Shown here: one piece after another, positions 20,304 to 33,689 of the stretch
Layout of the letters: each line of letters opens with the position of its first letter
Position numbering within the stretch: position 1 is the stretch's first letter
Translations under genes and position numbers: made by a program
Assembly (NCBI RefSeq): GCF_008364555.1
Contig: NZ_VTUC01000037.1
Location: 62,001-126,000, forward strand
DNA length: 64,000 nucleotides
Direction: 5' to 3'
Origin: Enterobacter vonholyi
Lineage (GTDB): Bacteria; Pseudomonadota; Gammaproteobacteria; Enterobacterales; Enterobacteriaceae
Notes under the pieces: model-generated
Seen by the model: the letters and a program-made list of their open reading frames with translations, nothing else
Told to the model about the DNA's origin: nothing
Database searches by the model: none

Positions 20304-21290
20304 TTACACTACGCCTGCGCGCAGCAGATCATGCATATGTACCACACCCAGCAACTGGTCGCCATCGGCAACCATAACGGAGGTGATATGGCGGGACTGC
20401 ATCAGGTTCAGCACATCAACGGCCAGCGTACCCGGACGCACGCGGATACCGCCCGGCGTCATCACGTCGGCAATGCCCAGGGTACGGACATCAACACCCA
20501 TGTCGAACACGCGGCGCAGGTCGCCATCGGTGAAGATCCCCTGAATTTTCATCAGATCGTCGCACACGACCGTCATACCCAGATTCTTACGGGTGATTTC
20601 CAGCAGCGCATCACGTAGGGAGGCCTCTTTGCTGACGTGAGGGATCTCATCCCCGGTGTGCATAATATCGTTTACCCGAAGCAGCAGCTTGCGCCCCAGC
20701 GCGCCGCCCGGATGGGAAAGCGCGAAATCTTCCGGCGTAAAACCGCGGGCTTCAAGCAGTGCGACGGCAAGCGCATCACCCATGACCAGCGCTGCGGTGG
20801 TGCTGGACGTTGGCGCCAGGCCGAGCGGACAGGCCTCCTTGGGAACCTTCACGCACAGGTGAATATCGGCCGCACGCGCCATGCTACTTTCCGGACGGCT
20901 GGTCATGCAAATAAGCGGCACCTGCAATCGTTTCAGTACCGGGATCAGCGCCAGAATTTCATTGGACTCACCGGAGTTAGACAGTGCGATGACGATATCC
21001 TGCGGCGTGACCATACCCAGGTCGCCGTGCGCGGCTTCCCCCGGGTGTACAAAGAAGGAAGAGGTTCCGGTGCTGGCAAATGTTGCCGCCATTTTACGTC
21101 CAATGTGGCCGGACTTACCCATCCCCATCACCACGACTTTGCCAGCACAGTAGAACATCTTCTCACATGCCAGACTAAAATCCTGATTAATGTACTGATC
21201 TAACTGCGCCAGACCTTCACGTTCAATCTCCAGAACCTCTTTGCCTGCTTTCTGAAAGTCAAAACCCGGCTGCAATTCTATTTGCGACAT
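20304..21290 (-). CDS. kdsD: D-arabinose 5-phosphate isomerase KdsD
   Basis: Converts ribulose-5-phosphate to arabinose-5-phosphate, first step of Kdo synthesis. The ATG at 21288-21290 gives MSQIELQPGFDFQ and 328 residues as in E. coli. SIS sugar-isomerase domain (about 40-185) with GMGKSGHIGRKMAATFASTG and SNSGES, then two CBS domains (about 205-328). It starts 13 bases after yrbG and precedes kdsC, the next-but-one enzyme of the same pathway. Confidence 0.96.
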   Translation of the reverse strand: MSQIELQPGFDFQKAGKEVLEIEREGLAQLDQYINQDFSLACEKMFYCAGKVVVMGMGKSGHIGRKMAATFASTGTSSFFVHPGEAAHGDLGMVTPQDIVIALSNSGESNEILALIPVLKRLQVPLICMTSRPESSMARAADIHLCVKVPKEACPLGLAPTSSTTAALVMGDALAVALLEARGFTPEDFALSHPGGALGRKLLLRVNDIMHTGDEIPHVSKEASLRDALLEITRKNLGMTVVCDDLMKIQGIFTDGDLRRVFDMGVDVRTLGIADVMTPGGIRVRPGTLAVDVLNLMQSRHITSVMVADGDQLLGVVHMHDLLRAGVV

Positions 21291-21303
21291 AATGCGTTTC
21301 CGT

Positions 21304-22281
21304 TTACCCAGAGAGAAGAGGCGAGAGCCAGTACAGCATCGCCATCCATACGATAAATCCACCCGTCAGCAGCGCGCCTGCGCCTTTGCCGATCTGTCGT
21401 TGCCGCCGCCAGCAGAGCAGGGCAAATATCACGCTGACCAATAACATCACGCCGTAGTCACGCGAGAACGCCAGGGGATTAAAGGGCCCTGGCGTAATGA
21501 GGGCCGGAAGGCCCATCACAATGGCGATATTAAATATGTTGGAACCGATGATATTACCAATGGCAATGTCATCTTCACCTTTACGTGCCCCCGCAATGGC
21601 CGTGGCCAGTTCCGGCAGGCTGGTACCGATGGCAATCACCGTCAGACCAATGGTAAGTTCACTGATGGCGAAATAGTTCGCCAGTACCGTCGCGTTATCC
21701 ACGACCATACGCGTTGCCATCGGCATGATGATCAGCGCAACGCCAAGCCAGAGCAGGGCAACAGGCAGTGTGCCTTCTCGCGGAAGTTCGGCGACCTGCT
21801 CACGCGTGAGGCTATCCTGACCCTGTTTTTCCGCCTGACGGGCGATTTTAACACTATACAGCAACCAAATGACGGCCAGCGCCAGCAGGAAAATGCCGTC
21901 GCTATAGCTCAGTACGCCATCGTAAAATACGCAGCCTGCCAACAGGCTTACGATTAACATTAGCGGCAATTCACGGCGCAGAACATCAGAATGCACGCGA
22001 AATGGATGGAGCAGTGCGGCCAGGCCTAAAATCAAGAGTATATTGACGATGTTAGAGCCAATCGCGGTGCCTACTGCAAGGTCTAACTGACCATGCAGCG
22101 ATGCCGAGACAGAGACGATGATTTCAGGAAGTGACGTTCCGACACTGACCACGGTCATCCCGATGACGACAGGCGGTACGCCCGTCAGGCGACACAGGAT
22201 AGATGCAGCAAATACTAAACGGTCAGCACTGTAGACGACCAAAAGTAAACCAATTATTAACAGTGCTGTTGCTAAAAGCAT
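21304..22281 (-). CDS. yrbG: Inner-membrane Ca2+/Na+ antiporter-family protein YrbG
   Basis: Member of the CaCA exchanger family; transport function in enterobacteria is not settled. The ATG at 22279-22281 (MLLATALLIIGLLL, with AAAGGAC upstream) gives 325 residues as in E. coli. About ten transmembrane helices in two inverted halves, each with the alpha-repeat motif: GMTVVSVGTSLPEIIVS near 42-58 with GSNIVNILLILG, and IAIGTSLPELATA with GNIIGSNIFNIAIVMG in the second half. First gene of the minus-strand kds-lpt series, divergent from mlaF. Confidence 0.93.
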   Translation of the reverse strand: MLLATALLIIGLLLVVYSADRLVFAASILCRLTGVPPVVIGMTVVSVGTSLPEIIVSVSASLHGQLDLAVGTAIGSNIVNILLILGLAALLHPFRVHSDVLRRELPLMLIVSLLAGCVFYDGVLSYSDGIFLLALAVIWLLYSVKIARQAEKQGQDSLTREQVAELPREGTLPVALLWLGVALIIMPMATRMVVDNATVLANYFAISELTIGLTVIAIGTSLPELATAIAGARKGEDDIAIGNIIGSNIFNIAIVMGLPALITPGPFNPLAFSRDYGVMLLVSVIFALLCWRRQRQIGKGAGALLTGGFIVWMAMLYWLSPLLSG

Positions 22282-22370
22282 CAAAAGTCCTTTCTTCAGG
22301 TATACTCGTCGGTCCATCGCGCGTGAACGGCTGGACTGCATACAGTCTGAGGCGTAACGAATTCCTAATT

Positions 22371-22398
22371 TTGACTTTATGCGCCGGAAAAGTAAAAC
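22371..22398 (+). promoter_or_regulatory. Candidate sigma-70 promoter of mlaFEDCB
   Basis: TTGACT at 22371-22376 and TAAAAC at 22393-22398 with 16-bp spacing, about 110 bases before the mlaF start. The -35 is good and the -10 is weak, so this is tentative. Confidence 0.35.
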
Positions 22399-22508
22399 AA
22401 ATGCCAGCTTTCGCTAACCTCTACGGTTATTATTCTGTAAAAATGCTGAGTTTAGGGCTGATTCAGGCTACATGCCTTAACGTGAGCAGGATAAGAAAGG
22501 AACTATAA

Positions 22509-24111
<1,603 letters not shown>

Positions 24112-24115
24112 GTTC

Positions 24116-24664
24116 ATGCAAACGAGAAAAAATGAAATTTGGGTCGGTGTATTCCTGCTGCTGGCGCTGCTGGCCGCGCTGTTTATCTGCCTGAGAGCGG
24201 CGGATATCACGTCTGTGCGCACAGAACCGACGTATCGCATCTATGCCACCTTCGATAACATCGGCGGGCTGAAGGCGCGTTCACCGGTCCGTATCGGCGG
24301 CGTGGTGATCGGGCGCGTATCCGACATTACGCTGGATGAGAAGACCTATCTGCCTCGCGTCGCGATGGATATCGAAGAGCGTTACAACCACATTCCGGAC
24401 ACCAGCTCCCTGTCTATCCGGACTTCCGGTCTGCTGGGCGAACAATATCTGGCGCTTAACGTTGGCTTTGAAGATCCCGAGCTGGGAACGACTATCCTTA
24501 AAGACGGTAGCGTCATTCAGGATACGAAATCCGCGATGGTGCTGGAGGATATGATTGGTCAGTTCCTTTACAACAGTAAAGGAGATGAGAAAAAATCTGA
24601 CGCTGCCCCTGCGCAGAGCGAAGACCATACCAATGCCGCGCCGACCCCAGGTGCTGCGAATTAA
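24116..24664 (+). CDS. mlaD: Phospholipid-binding MCE protein MlaD
   Basis: Forms the hexameric periplasmic ring of MlaFEDB that passes lipid to and from MlaC. The ATG at 24116 gives MQTRKNEIWVGVF and 182 residues (E. coli 183). One N-terminal transmembrane helix (about 8-28), then an MCE domain (about 38-116, YATFDNIGGLKARSPVRIGG) and a helix with the pore-lining LGEQYLALN. The Ala/Pro-rich tail is low in sequence conservation. Confidence 0.96.
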   Translation: MQTRKNEIWVGVFLLLALLAALFICLRAADITSVRTEPTYRIYATFDNIGGLKARSPVRIGGVVIGRVSDITLDEKTYLPRVAMDIEERYNHIPDTSSLSIRTSGLLGEQYLALNVGFEDPELGTTILKDGSVIQDTKSAMVLEDMIGQFLYNSKGDEKKSDAAPAQSEDHTNAAPTPGAAN

Positions 24665-24682
24665 TATCAGGAGAAGTCATTC

Positions 24683-25318
24683 ATGTTTAAACGACTGTTA
24701 ATGGTTGCCATGCTGGTCATCGCCCCTCTTACCGCCGCCCACGCTGCGGATCAGAGTAACCCGTACAAACTGATGGACGAAGCGGCGAAGAAGACATTCG
24801 ACCGTCTTAAAAACGAACAGCCTAAGATTCGTTCTAATCCTGATTACCTGCGTGACGTGGTTGACCAGGAGCTGCTGCCGTACGTGCAGATCAAATATGC
24901 GGGTGCGCTGGTGCTGGGCCGCTATTACAAAGACGCGACTCCTGCGCAGCGTGAGGCCTACTTTGCCGCGTTCCGTGAATACCTAAAACAGGCTTATGGC
25001 CAGGCGCTGGCGATGTACCACGGTCAGACCTATCAGATTGCGCCCGAGCAGCCGCTGGGCGATGCGACCATCGTCCCTATCCGTGTGACGATCAACGATC
25101 CTAACGGCCGTCCGCCGGTTCGTCTGGATTTCCAGTGGCGTAAAAACAGCCAGACCGGTCACTGGCAGGCGTATGACATGATCGCCGAAGGCGTAAGCAT
25201 GATCACCACCAAACAGAACGAATGGAGCGATCTGCTGCGCACCAAAGGCATTGATGGCCTGACCGCTCAGCTGCAGTCCATTGCTCGTCAGAAAATCACG
25301 CTGGACGAGAAGAAGTAA
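24683..25318 (+). CDS. mlaC: Periplasmic phospholipid shuttle MlaC
   Basis: Soluble carrier that ferries phospholipid between the MlaA-porin complex and MlaD. 211 residues as in E. coli. Signal peptide 1-21 with cleavage after AHA (LTAAHA|ADQ). The Tol-Tol-Ttg2 family core includes [20 protein letters not shown] and DFQWRKN. Its stop overlaps the mlaB start by one base. Confidence 0.96.
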   Translation: MFKRLLMVAMLVIAPLTAAHAADQSNPYKLMDEAAKKTFDRLKNEQPKIRSNPDYLRDVVDQELLPYVQIKYAGALVLGRYYKDATPAQREAYFAAFREYLKQAYGQALAMYHGQTYQIAPEQPLGDATIVPIRVTINDPNGRPPVRLDFQWRKNSQTGHWQAYDMIAEGVSMITTKQNEWSDLLRTKGIDGLTAQLQSIARQKITLDEKK

Positions 25319-25611
25319 TGTCACAGCAACTCAGCTGGTCGCGTGAAGGCGAGACGTTAAAGCTGTCCGGTGAACTGGATCAGGATCTGCTGAACCCACT
25401 GTGGGACAAACGCCATGAAGTGATGCAGGGCGTGATGCTTATCGACTTAACCGAGGTCACGCGGGTGGATACGGCCGGGGTTGCGCTGCTTGCCCATCTG
25501 ATTGCTGTAGGGAAAAAGCAGGGGGCTAGCGTCACGCTTCGCGGCGCGAGCGAGAATGTCGTGACCCTTGCTCAGCTCTACAATCTTCCTCAGGACGTAT
25601 TGCCTCGTTAA
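25318..25611 (+). CDS. mlaB: STAS-domain protein MlaB
   Basis: Cytoplasmic STAS partner that binds MlaF and is needed for activity of the transporter. 97 residues. Typical STAS segment IDLTEVTRVDTAGVALLAHL around 42-61, with the Asp-Thr pair conserved in E. coli MlaB. Final gene of mlaFEDCB, followed by a clear terminator. Confidence 0.95.
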   Translation: MSQQLSWSREGETLKLSGELDQDLLNPLWDKRHEVMQGVMLIDLTEVTRVDTAGVALLAHLIAVGKKQGASVTLRGASENVVTLAQLYNLPQDVLPR

Positions 25612-25635
25612 TATTTTCAGTGCGTTACTTCCGAA

Positions 25636-25667
25636 AGCCCTGACAGTTTCATCGTCAGGGCTTTTTG
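25636..25667 (+). terminator. Rho-independent terminator of mlaFEDCB
   Basis: AGCCCTGAC stem, nine-base loop, GTCAGGGCT, then TTTTTGCTT; 24 bases after the mlaB stop. Confidence 0.9.
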
Positions 25668-25737
25668 CTTGTTTAAGACAACGTCACTTTGCTCTAAGAT
25701 GTTGGGCTTGTTTTCACTATCAGATGATTAAGAACCC

Positions 25738-25992
25738 ATGGAAAATCATGAAATCCAGACAGTGCTGATGAATGCACTCTCCCTTCAGGAAGCCCACGTC
25801 ACTGGCGATGGCAGTCACTTCCAGGTTATTGCTGTGGGTGAGATGTTCGACGGTATGAGCCGCGTGAAGAAACAGCAGGCTGTGTACGCGCCGCTGATGG
25901 AATATATTGCGGATAACCGCATCCACGCCCTGTCGATTAAAGCGTTCACCCCGCAAGAGTGGGCACGCGATCGCAAACTAAACGGTTTTTGA
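25738..25992 (+). CDS. ibaG: BolA-family iron-metabolism protein IbaG (YrbA)
   Basis: BolA-like protein that binds [2Fe-2S] clusters with monothiol glutaredoxin Grx4 and affects acid resistance. 84 residues. The conserved BolA core [14 protein letters not shown] and the Cys/His-containing surroundings fit the family, with the [17 protein letters not shown] tail typical of IbaG. It lies between mlaB and murA, 50 bases before murA, as in E. coli. Confidence 0.94.
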   Translation: MENHEIQTVLMNALSLQEAHVTGDGSHFQVIAVGEMFDGMSRVKKQQAVYAPLMEYIADNRIHALSIKAFTPQEWARDRKLNGF

Positions 25993-25997
25993 GCTGA

Positions 25998-27302
<1,305 letters not shown>

Positions 27303-27311
27303 TCGTTCCGG

Positions 27312-27345
27312 CAGCCCCCTGCCAGAAATGACCGGGGGGTTGCTG
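27312..27345 (+). terminator. Possible terminator after murA
   Basis: CAGCCCCC can pair with GGGG..GCTG across a two-base bulge, nine bases after the murA stop. A clear T-run is missing, so termination efficiency is doubtful. Confidence 0.35.
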
Positions 27346-27363
27346 TTCCTGTCAAAAAACGCG

Positions 27364-27651
27364 TTATTCCTGCGGTTCTCTTTTTACTCTTCTCTGGCGA
27401 ATCATGCGCGATCTGTCGATAAATTCATGGGTAATGGGATCGTGGTAGCGTGAAGGCCAAATCACCCACGGATGCGTATCCAGCGCCGTTGCGATAATTA
27501 ATTCTCCTTTGGGCCAGGGGCGGGTGAGGGCGTTTGCCAGAGTTGAAGAACTCAGTCCATGGCGGCGGGACTCTGCTGCCAGTGAAGTGCCTTTTTTGCG
27601 CAATGCGGCAATAATATCAGCCGTGTGCCAGTCGATAAATTTCGTATCCAT
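27364..27651 (-). CDS. sfsB: Ner-like DNA-binding regulator SfsB (Nlp)
   Basis: Small helix-turn-helix protein related to phage Mu Ner; E. coli SfsB is reported to affect maltose-gene expression. 95 residues (E. coli 92). HTH region AALRKKGTSLAAESRRHGLS near 14-33 followed by STLANALTRPWPKGE and IATALDTHPWVIWPSRY. Convergent with murA. The 229 bases between its start and the ispB end contain only a hairpin near ispB. Confidence 0.9.
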   Translation of the reverse strand: MDTKFIDWHTADIIAALRKKGTSLAAESRRHGLSSSTLANALTRPWPKGELIIATALDTHPWVIWPSRYHDPITHEFIDRSRMIRQRRVKREPQE

Positions 27652-27846
27652 AACGCCGTCCTTAAGTTCGGATTCACCTACGCCGTTTCTTCTGAAACGA
27701 CGGGGTTTACTATACCCATTTCAACTTCTTGTTCTAAAAAGTTCGCGTTACTTGATGGGATATTCAGAATAAGACACGGCTTTATTCATGCGGTCTCTAA
27801 ACCGATGAATTTACATGAACACGGAATTTACAGGCGTGTACAGGAA

Positions 27847-27869
27847 CTCCCCGCTATCGCTGCGGGGAG
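27847..27869 (-). terminator. Hairpin after ispB
   Basis: CTCCCCGC and GCGGGGAG around a seven-base loop, 12 bases beyond the ispB stop on the minus strand. It lacks a strong U-tract (GTTCCTG). Confidence 0.5.
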
Positions 27870-27880
27870 ATACAAGGGGA

Positions 27881-28852
27881 TTAACGGTCGCGCTGGACGG
27901 CGATGTGGGCAAGACCAATCAGTGCCTCGCGCCACGGACTGTCTGGAATAACCTTAAGCGCTTCGATGGCTTTGTCGGCTTCTTCTTCCGCACGCTGACG
28001 CGTCCATTCCAGCGATCCGCAGATTGCCATGGTTTCCAGTACAGGTTCCAGAAGATGGCGACCATTTCCCTGCTCAATCGCTTCGCGGATCATTTTCGAC
28101 TGGTCGGCTGTTCCGTTCCGCATAGCATGCAGCAGCGGCAGGGTCGGTTTGCCTTCGTTCAGGTCATCGCCCACGTTTTTGCCGAGCGTCTCGCCGTCCG
28201 CACTGTAGTCCAGTAAATCATCGATCAGCTGGAATGCCGTACCCAGATAGCGGCCATAGTCCTGCAGGCCCTTTTCCTGTGCTTCGGTACAGTCAGCCAG
28301 AATGCCGGAACACTGGGCCGCCGCTTCAAACAGGCGCGCGGTTTTGCTGTAGATGACGCGCATGTAGTTTTCTTCGGTGATGTCAGGATCGTTCACGTTC
28401 ATCAGCTGCAGCACTTCGCCTTCAGCAATGACGTTTACGGCTTCGGACATTACTTCCAGCACTTTAAGGGAGCCCAGACTGGTCATCATCTGGAAGGCGC
28501 GGGTATAAATAAAATCTCCCACCAGGACGCTGGCTGCGTTCCCGAAAGCGGCGTTTGCCGTGGCTTTGCCACGACGCATATCCGATTCATCCACCACATC
28601 GTCATGCAGAAGCGTCGCCGTGTGGATAAATTCGATGAGCGCTGCGATAGTGATGTGGGCATTTCCCTGATAGCCAACGGCTCTGGCAGCCAGAATGGCA
28701 ATCATCGGACGAATGCGTTTACCGCCGCCGCTGACGATGTAATAACCCAACTGATTGATCAGTTGAACGTCAGAGTTGAGTTGCTCCAGGATTGCTGCAT
28801 TCACACCCGCCATATCTTGCGCGGTTAACTCGTTGATTTTTTCTAAATTCAT
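27881..28852 (-). CDS. ispB: Octaprenyl diphosphate synthase IspB
   Basis: Builds the C40 side chain of ubiquinone-8 and menaquinone-8 from FPP and IPP. 323 residues as in E. coli. First Asp-rich motif LLHDDVVDESDMRRG near 80-94 and second QLIDDLLDYSAD near 205-216 bind Mg-diphosphate. The ubiquinone link joins it functionally to ubiTUV at the far end of the window. It is divergent from rplU. Confidence 0.97.
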   Translation of the reverse strand: MNLEKINELTAQDMAGVNAAILEQLNSDVQLINQLGYYIVSGGGKRIRPMIAILAARAVGYQGNAHITIAALIEFIHTATLLHDDVVDESDMRRGKATANAAFGNAASVLVGDFIYTRAFQMMTSLGSLKVLEVMSEAVNVIAEGEVLQLMNVNDPDITEENYMRVIYSKTARLFEAAAQCSGILADCTEAQEKGLQDYGRYLGTAFQLIDDLLDYSADGETLGKNVGDDLNEGKPTLPLLHAMRNGTADQSKMIREAIEQGNGRHLLEPVLETMAICGSLEWTRQRAEEEADKAIEALKVIPDSPWREALIGLAHIAVQRDR

Positions 28853-29010
28853 CGCAAAAGCCGGGCTTTTTATCCTGTTGATCCCATCTTCAATGGGGTA
28901 ACGAAGGGTTTCGGTTTATCAATAGTAGTGCTGATTGTACTGAAAAAACGGCTCAGATAAACGTTACCGTACGTGTTGTGTTTTTTTTCTTCATGTATTG
29001 ACGGTAGCAC

Positions 29011-29039
29011 TTGTCAAAGGCTCGCGTTTTGCGTAATAT
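29011..29039 (+). promoter_or_regulatory. Sigma-70 promoter of rplU-rpmA
   Basis: TTGTCA at 29011-29016, 17-bp spacer, TAATAT at 29034-29039, followed by a G/C-rich CGCGCCC discriminator as expected for a stringently controlled ribosomal promoter. The leader to rplU is about 65 bases. Confidence 0.8.
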
Positions 29040-29055
29040 TCGCGCCCTATTGTGA

Positions 29056-29421
<366 letters not shown>

Positions 29422-29440
29422 GACCTGAGGAGAGATTTAA

Positions 29441-29698
<258 letters not shown>

Positions 29699-29723
29699 GG
29701 TTTTCTCGGTCCGGTAACGGATT

Positions 29724-29753
29724 AAAGCCCCGCAACCTGTTGCGGGGCTTTTT
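29724..29753 (+). terminator. Terminator between rpmA and yhbE
   Basis: AAAGCCCCGCAA, four-base loop, TTGCGGGGCTTT then TTTA. A 12-bp stem with T-run. Partial read-through into yhbE-obgE is likely because the next gene begins about 40 bases later. Confidence 0.9.
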
Positions 29754-29794
29754 ACATTGGAAACCCGGTAATTTTTTCTGTAGGGAAAACGGGC

Positions 29795-30760
29795 ATGAAG
29801 CAGCAGGCCGGCATTGGTATTCTTTTGGCGCTCACTACCGCAATGTGCTGGGGTGCGCTGCCAATTGCAATGAAGCAGGTACTGGAAGTGATGGAGCCGC
29901 CTACGGTGGTTTTTTATCGCTTTCTGATGGCAAGCATCGGCCTCGGGGCCATTCTGGCAATCAAAGGTAAGCTTCCACCCTTGCGGCTCTTCCGTAAACC
30001 GCGCTGGCTGGTATTGCTGGCTATCGCGACGGGCGGTCTGTTCGGTAACTTCATCCTGTTCAGCTCTTCCCTGCAATACCTCAGCCCCACGGCATCGCAG
30101 GTGATAGGTCAGCTTTCACCGGTTGGCATGATGGTCGCCAGCGTCTTTATCCTCAAGGAAAAGATGCGCGGTACGCAGATTATCGGGGCGAGCATGCTGC
30201 TGTGCGGTCTGGTGATGTTCTTCAACACCAGTCTGATTGAGATTTTCACTCGCCTGACGGATTACACATGGGGTGTAATTTTCGGTGTGGGGGCAGCAAC
30301 GGTCTGGGTGAGCTATGGCGTCGCACAAAAGGTGTTATTGCGTCGTCTTGCCTCACAGCAGATCCTCTTTTTGCTGTACACTTTGTGTACAATAGCATTG
30401 CTGCCATTAGCAAAGCCGGGAGTGATTTCCCAGCTTAGCGACTGGCAACTGGCGTGCCTCATTTTTTGTGGGCTGAACACGCTGGTCGGTTATGGCGCGC
30501 TGGCCGAAGCGATGGCGCGCTGGCAAGCAGCACAGGTGAGCGCGTTAATTACGCTTACTCCGCTGTTTACGCTGTTATTTTCAGATTTGTTATCAATGGC
30601 CTGGCCCGATGTCTTCGTCAGACCGATGCTCAACCTGTTGGGTTATCTCGGTGCGTTTGTCGTGGTTGCGGGCGCGATGTATTCCGCCATTGGTCATCGT
30701 CTTTGGGGACGTTGGCGCAAAAATGAAGCGGTTGTAGTAGTCCCCCGCTCAGGCGAATGA
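29795..30760 (+). CDS. yhbE: EamA/DMT-family inner-membrane transporter YhbE
   Basis: Predicted drug/metabolite superfamily permease; substrate unknown. 321 residues with about ten transmembrane helices in two EamA repeats (about 5-145 and 160-300). The first repeat contains LLALTTAMCWGALPIAMKQ and PTASQVIGQLSPVG, and the second IFGVGAATVWVSYG. The basic C-terminal tail is cytoplasmic. It lies 15 bases before obgE, as in E. coli, and is probably cotranscribed. Confidence 0.92.
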   Translation: MKQQAGIGILLALTTAMCWGALPIAMKQVLEVMEPPTVVFYRFLMASIGLGAILAIKGKLPPLRLFRKPRWLVLLAIATGGLFGNFILFSSSLQYLSPTASQVIGQLSPVGMMVASVFILKEKMRGTQIIGASMLLCGLVMFFNTSLIEIFTRLTDYTWGVIFGVGAATVWVSYGVAQKVLLRRLASQQILFLLYTLCTIALLPLAKPGVISQLSDWQLACLIFCGLNTLVGYGALAEAMARWQAAQVSALITLTPLFTLLFSDLLSMAWPDVFVRPMLNLLGYLGAFVVVAGAMYSAIGHRLWGRWRKNEAVVVVPRSGE

Positions 30761-31951
<1,191 letters not shown>

Positions 31952-31960
31952 TATCTGTTC

Positions 31961-31988
31961 AAAGCCCCCATTATGGGGGCTTTTTTAT
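31961..31988. terminator. Terminator between obgE and the pmrB-like gene
   Basis: AAAGCCCCCA TTA TGGGGGCTTTTTT. The A-run on one side and T-run on the other allow termination from both strands. The convergent pmrB-like stop codon (31985-31987) lies inside the T-run. Confidence 0.9.
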
Positions 31989-33028
31989 TGAAGCGTTGTG
32001 GGCAGCCAGCAGTTGGCGATTAAACCGCCTTCAGCGCCATTTTCAAGGGTCAGCCTGCCGTGGTGTAGCTGGACGATGCGCTGCACGATACTCAGGCCCA
32101 GACCGCTCCCTCCGTAGCGCTGGTCAAGACGGCGGAATGGCTCAGTGATTGACACTCGGTGCGCTTCATCAATCCCTGGACCCTGATCGATAACGCTGAT
32201 CTGCGATCCCCCGTCGACCTCGGTTAATGTCACTGTAATCGTTGTCCCTTCCGGGCTGTAGCGCCCTGCATTCTCCAGCAGGTTGCGCAGCATCAGGCGC
32301 AGGAGCACGGCATCTCCCTGAACCGTGAGCGCGCTTTTAGCGGGCCAAATCACCGTATGCTCTTTGGCTTCATGCCCCAGGCCGAGAGGTTCAATGATAT
32401 TTTCCGTCCAGTTCACGGTTTCGTAGTGCCCGCTCGCCATTGCCTGTCCGGCACGGGCCAGCATTAGCAGCTGTTCGACGGTATGCATGAGCTGATCGAT
32501 ACGGCTAATTAACGTCGCGGCCTGTGGCGCGCCTGACTGCGCCATGAGCTCAAGATGGAGCCGGATGCCGGCCAGAGGCGTTCTCAGCTCGTGTGCGGCG
32601 TCTGCGGTGAAGAGACGCTCCTGCTGAATGGTGCTATCCAGTCGTGCCAATAGCTGGTTCAGGGAGGTCGTCACCGCGCCAATTTCTTCCATGTCGGAAT
32701 ACATAGGAAGCGGGGTTAAGTTATCGGCCGAACGGTTAGCGAGACTGTCGCGGAGTTTATTCAGCGGTCGGGTTATCCAGGTGACCGCCCAGAAGGAGAA
32801 GAGCAGGGTAAAGCCGACCATCACCAGGGAAGGAACCAGCAGCGAGGCAATCGCTTCACGGATCTCTTTCTCGACGTGATTATTGCGCGCTTTTGCTGAC
32901 AGCGTTTCGTTGACCAGAAAACCAATCTGTTCACGGCTTTCATGCCATAGCCAGATAACGCTTATCAGCTGGAAAAACAGGAGAATCACCGCCAGCAGCA
33001 CCATCAAACGCCGACGCATGCTGTTCAT
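31985..33028 (-). CDS. pmrB: PmrB/BasS-like sensor histidine kinase
   Basis: Inner-membrane sensor kinase of the OmpR-partner class. 347 residues. Transmembrane helices about 9-28 and 63-85 enclose a short periplasmic loop of roughly 35 residues. That loop contains EIRE at 55-58, matching the second ExxE iron-binding motif of Salmonella PmrB. A HAMP-like linker follows, then the H-box FTADAAHELRTPLAG (His146), the N-box LLRNLLENAGRYSPEG and DQGPGID/GSGLGLSIV. It overlaps the pmrA-like stop by four bases. It is similar to PmrB but not linked to eptA, so it may be a paralogue; regulated genes are unknown. The gene name is by similarity only. Confidence 0.75.
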   Translation of the reverse strand: MNSMRRRLMVLLAVILLFFQLISVIWLWHESREQIGFLVNETLSAKARNNHVEKEIREAIASLLVPSLVMVGFTLLFSFWAVTWITRPLNKLRDSLANRSADNLTPLPMYSDMEEIGAVTTSLNQLLARLDSTIQQERLFTADAAHELRTPLAGIRLHLELMAQSGAPQAATLISRIDQLMHTVEQLLMLARAGQAMASGHYETVNWTENIIEPLGLGHEAKEHTVIWPAKSALTVQGDAVLLRLMLRNLLENAGRYSPEGTTITVTLTEVDGGSQISVIDQGPGIDEAHRVSITEPFRRLDQRYGGSGLGLSIVQRIVQLHHGRLTLENGAEGGLIANCWLPTTLQ

Positions 33029-33687
33029 TTCTGGCTCTCCAGACGGTAGCCGACGCCGCGAACGGTTTTGATCCTGTCTTTGCCGAGTTTACGCCGCAGG
33101 TTATGGATGTGGACCTCAAGGGTATTTGAGCCGGGATCGTCCTGCCAGGAGTAAATATCCTGCTGGAGCGTTTCTCTGTGTACCGTTTGCCCGCTCCGCA
33201 TGATCAGACGCGTAAGCAAGGCGAACTCTTTTGGCGTCACCTCTACGGCCTGATCCTGGCGCAGCACCTGCTGGGTTTGCAAATTCAGCGTAATATCGCC
33301 GTCGGTCAATAAGTTATCACTATGGCCCTGATAGCGGCGAATTAACGCTCGCACCCGAGCCTGCAGCTCCGCGAGCGCAAAAGGCTTCACCAGGTAATCA
33401 TCAGCGCCTGCATCGAGGCCAGTGATACGGTCTTCAATGGAATCTCGTGCCGTCAGGATCAATACCGGGTTGGCGATGCCGCGACGTCGCCACTGGCCGA
33501 GCAGCGTGGCGCCATCTTTATCAGGCAAGCCCAAATCGAGGATCACCAGGCTGTATTCGCCGCTCTGAATCAGAGAGTCCGCCTCCGCTGCGGTGCCAGC
33601 ACAGTCGAGGGCGTACCCTTCATTGGCTAGACCTAGCGCCAGCCCTTCCTGCAATAACAGATCGTCTTCAACTATGAGTAGTTTCAT
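33025..33687 (-). CDS. pmrA: PmrA/BasR-like response regulator
   Basis: OmpR/PhoB-family regulator of 220 residues. Receiver domain 1-115: acidic pocket VEDD near 7-10, phospho-acceptor in LVILDLGLPDKDG (Asp51), switch Thr in ILTARDS, Lys in DDYLVKPFAL. The winged-helix DNA-binding domain (about 125-218) ends with TLEVHIHNLRRKLG and TVRGVGYRLE. The closest family I recognise is PmrA/BasR, but several positions differ from the eptA-linked copy. It starts two bases after the dacB stop, so dacB, this gene and the kinase probably form one operon. Confidence 0.75.
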   Translation of the reverse strand: MKLLIVEDDLLLQEGLALGLANEGYALDCAGTAAEADSLIQSGEYSLVILDLGLPDKDGATLLGQWRRRGIANPVLILTARDSIEDRITGLDAGADDYLVKPFALAELQARVRALIRRYQGHSDNLLTDGDITLNLQTQQVLRQDQAVEVTPKEFALLTRLIMRSGQTVHRETLQQDIYSWQDDPGSNTLEVHIHNLRRKLGKDRIKTVRGVGYRLESQK

Positions 33688-33689
33688 CG

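Noticed and set aside
27625-28216. Two plus-strand frames between sfsB and ispB (27625-27951 and 27815-28216)
   Set aside because: They run into the 3' end of ispB on the other strand, overlap each other and have no recognisable start signals.
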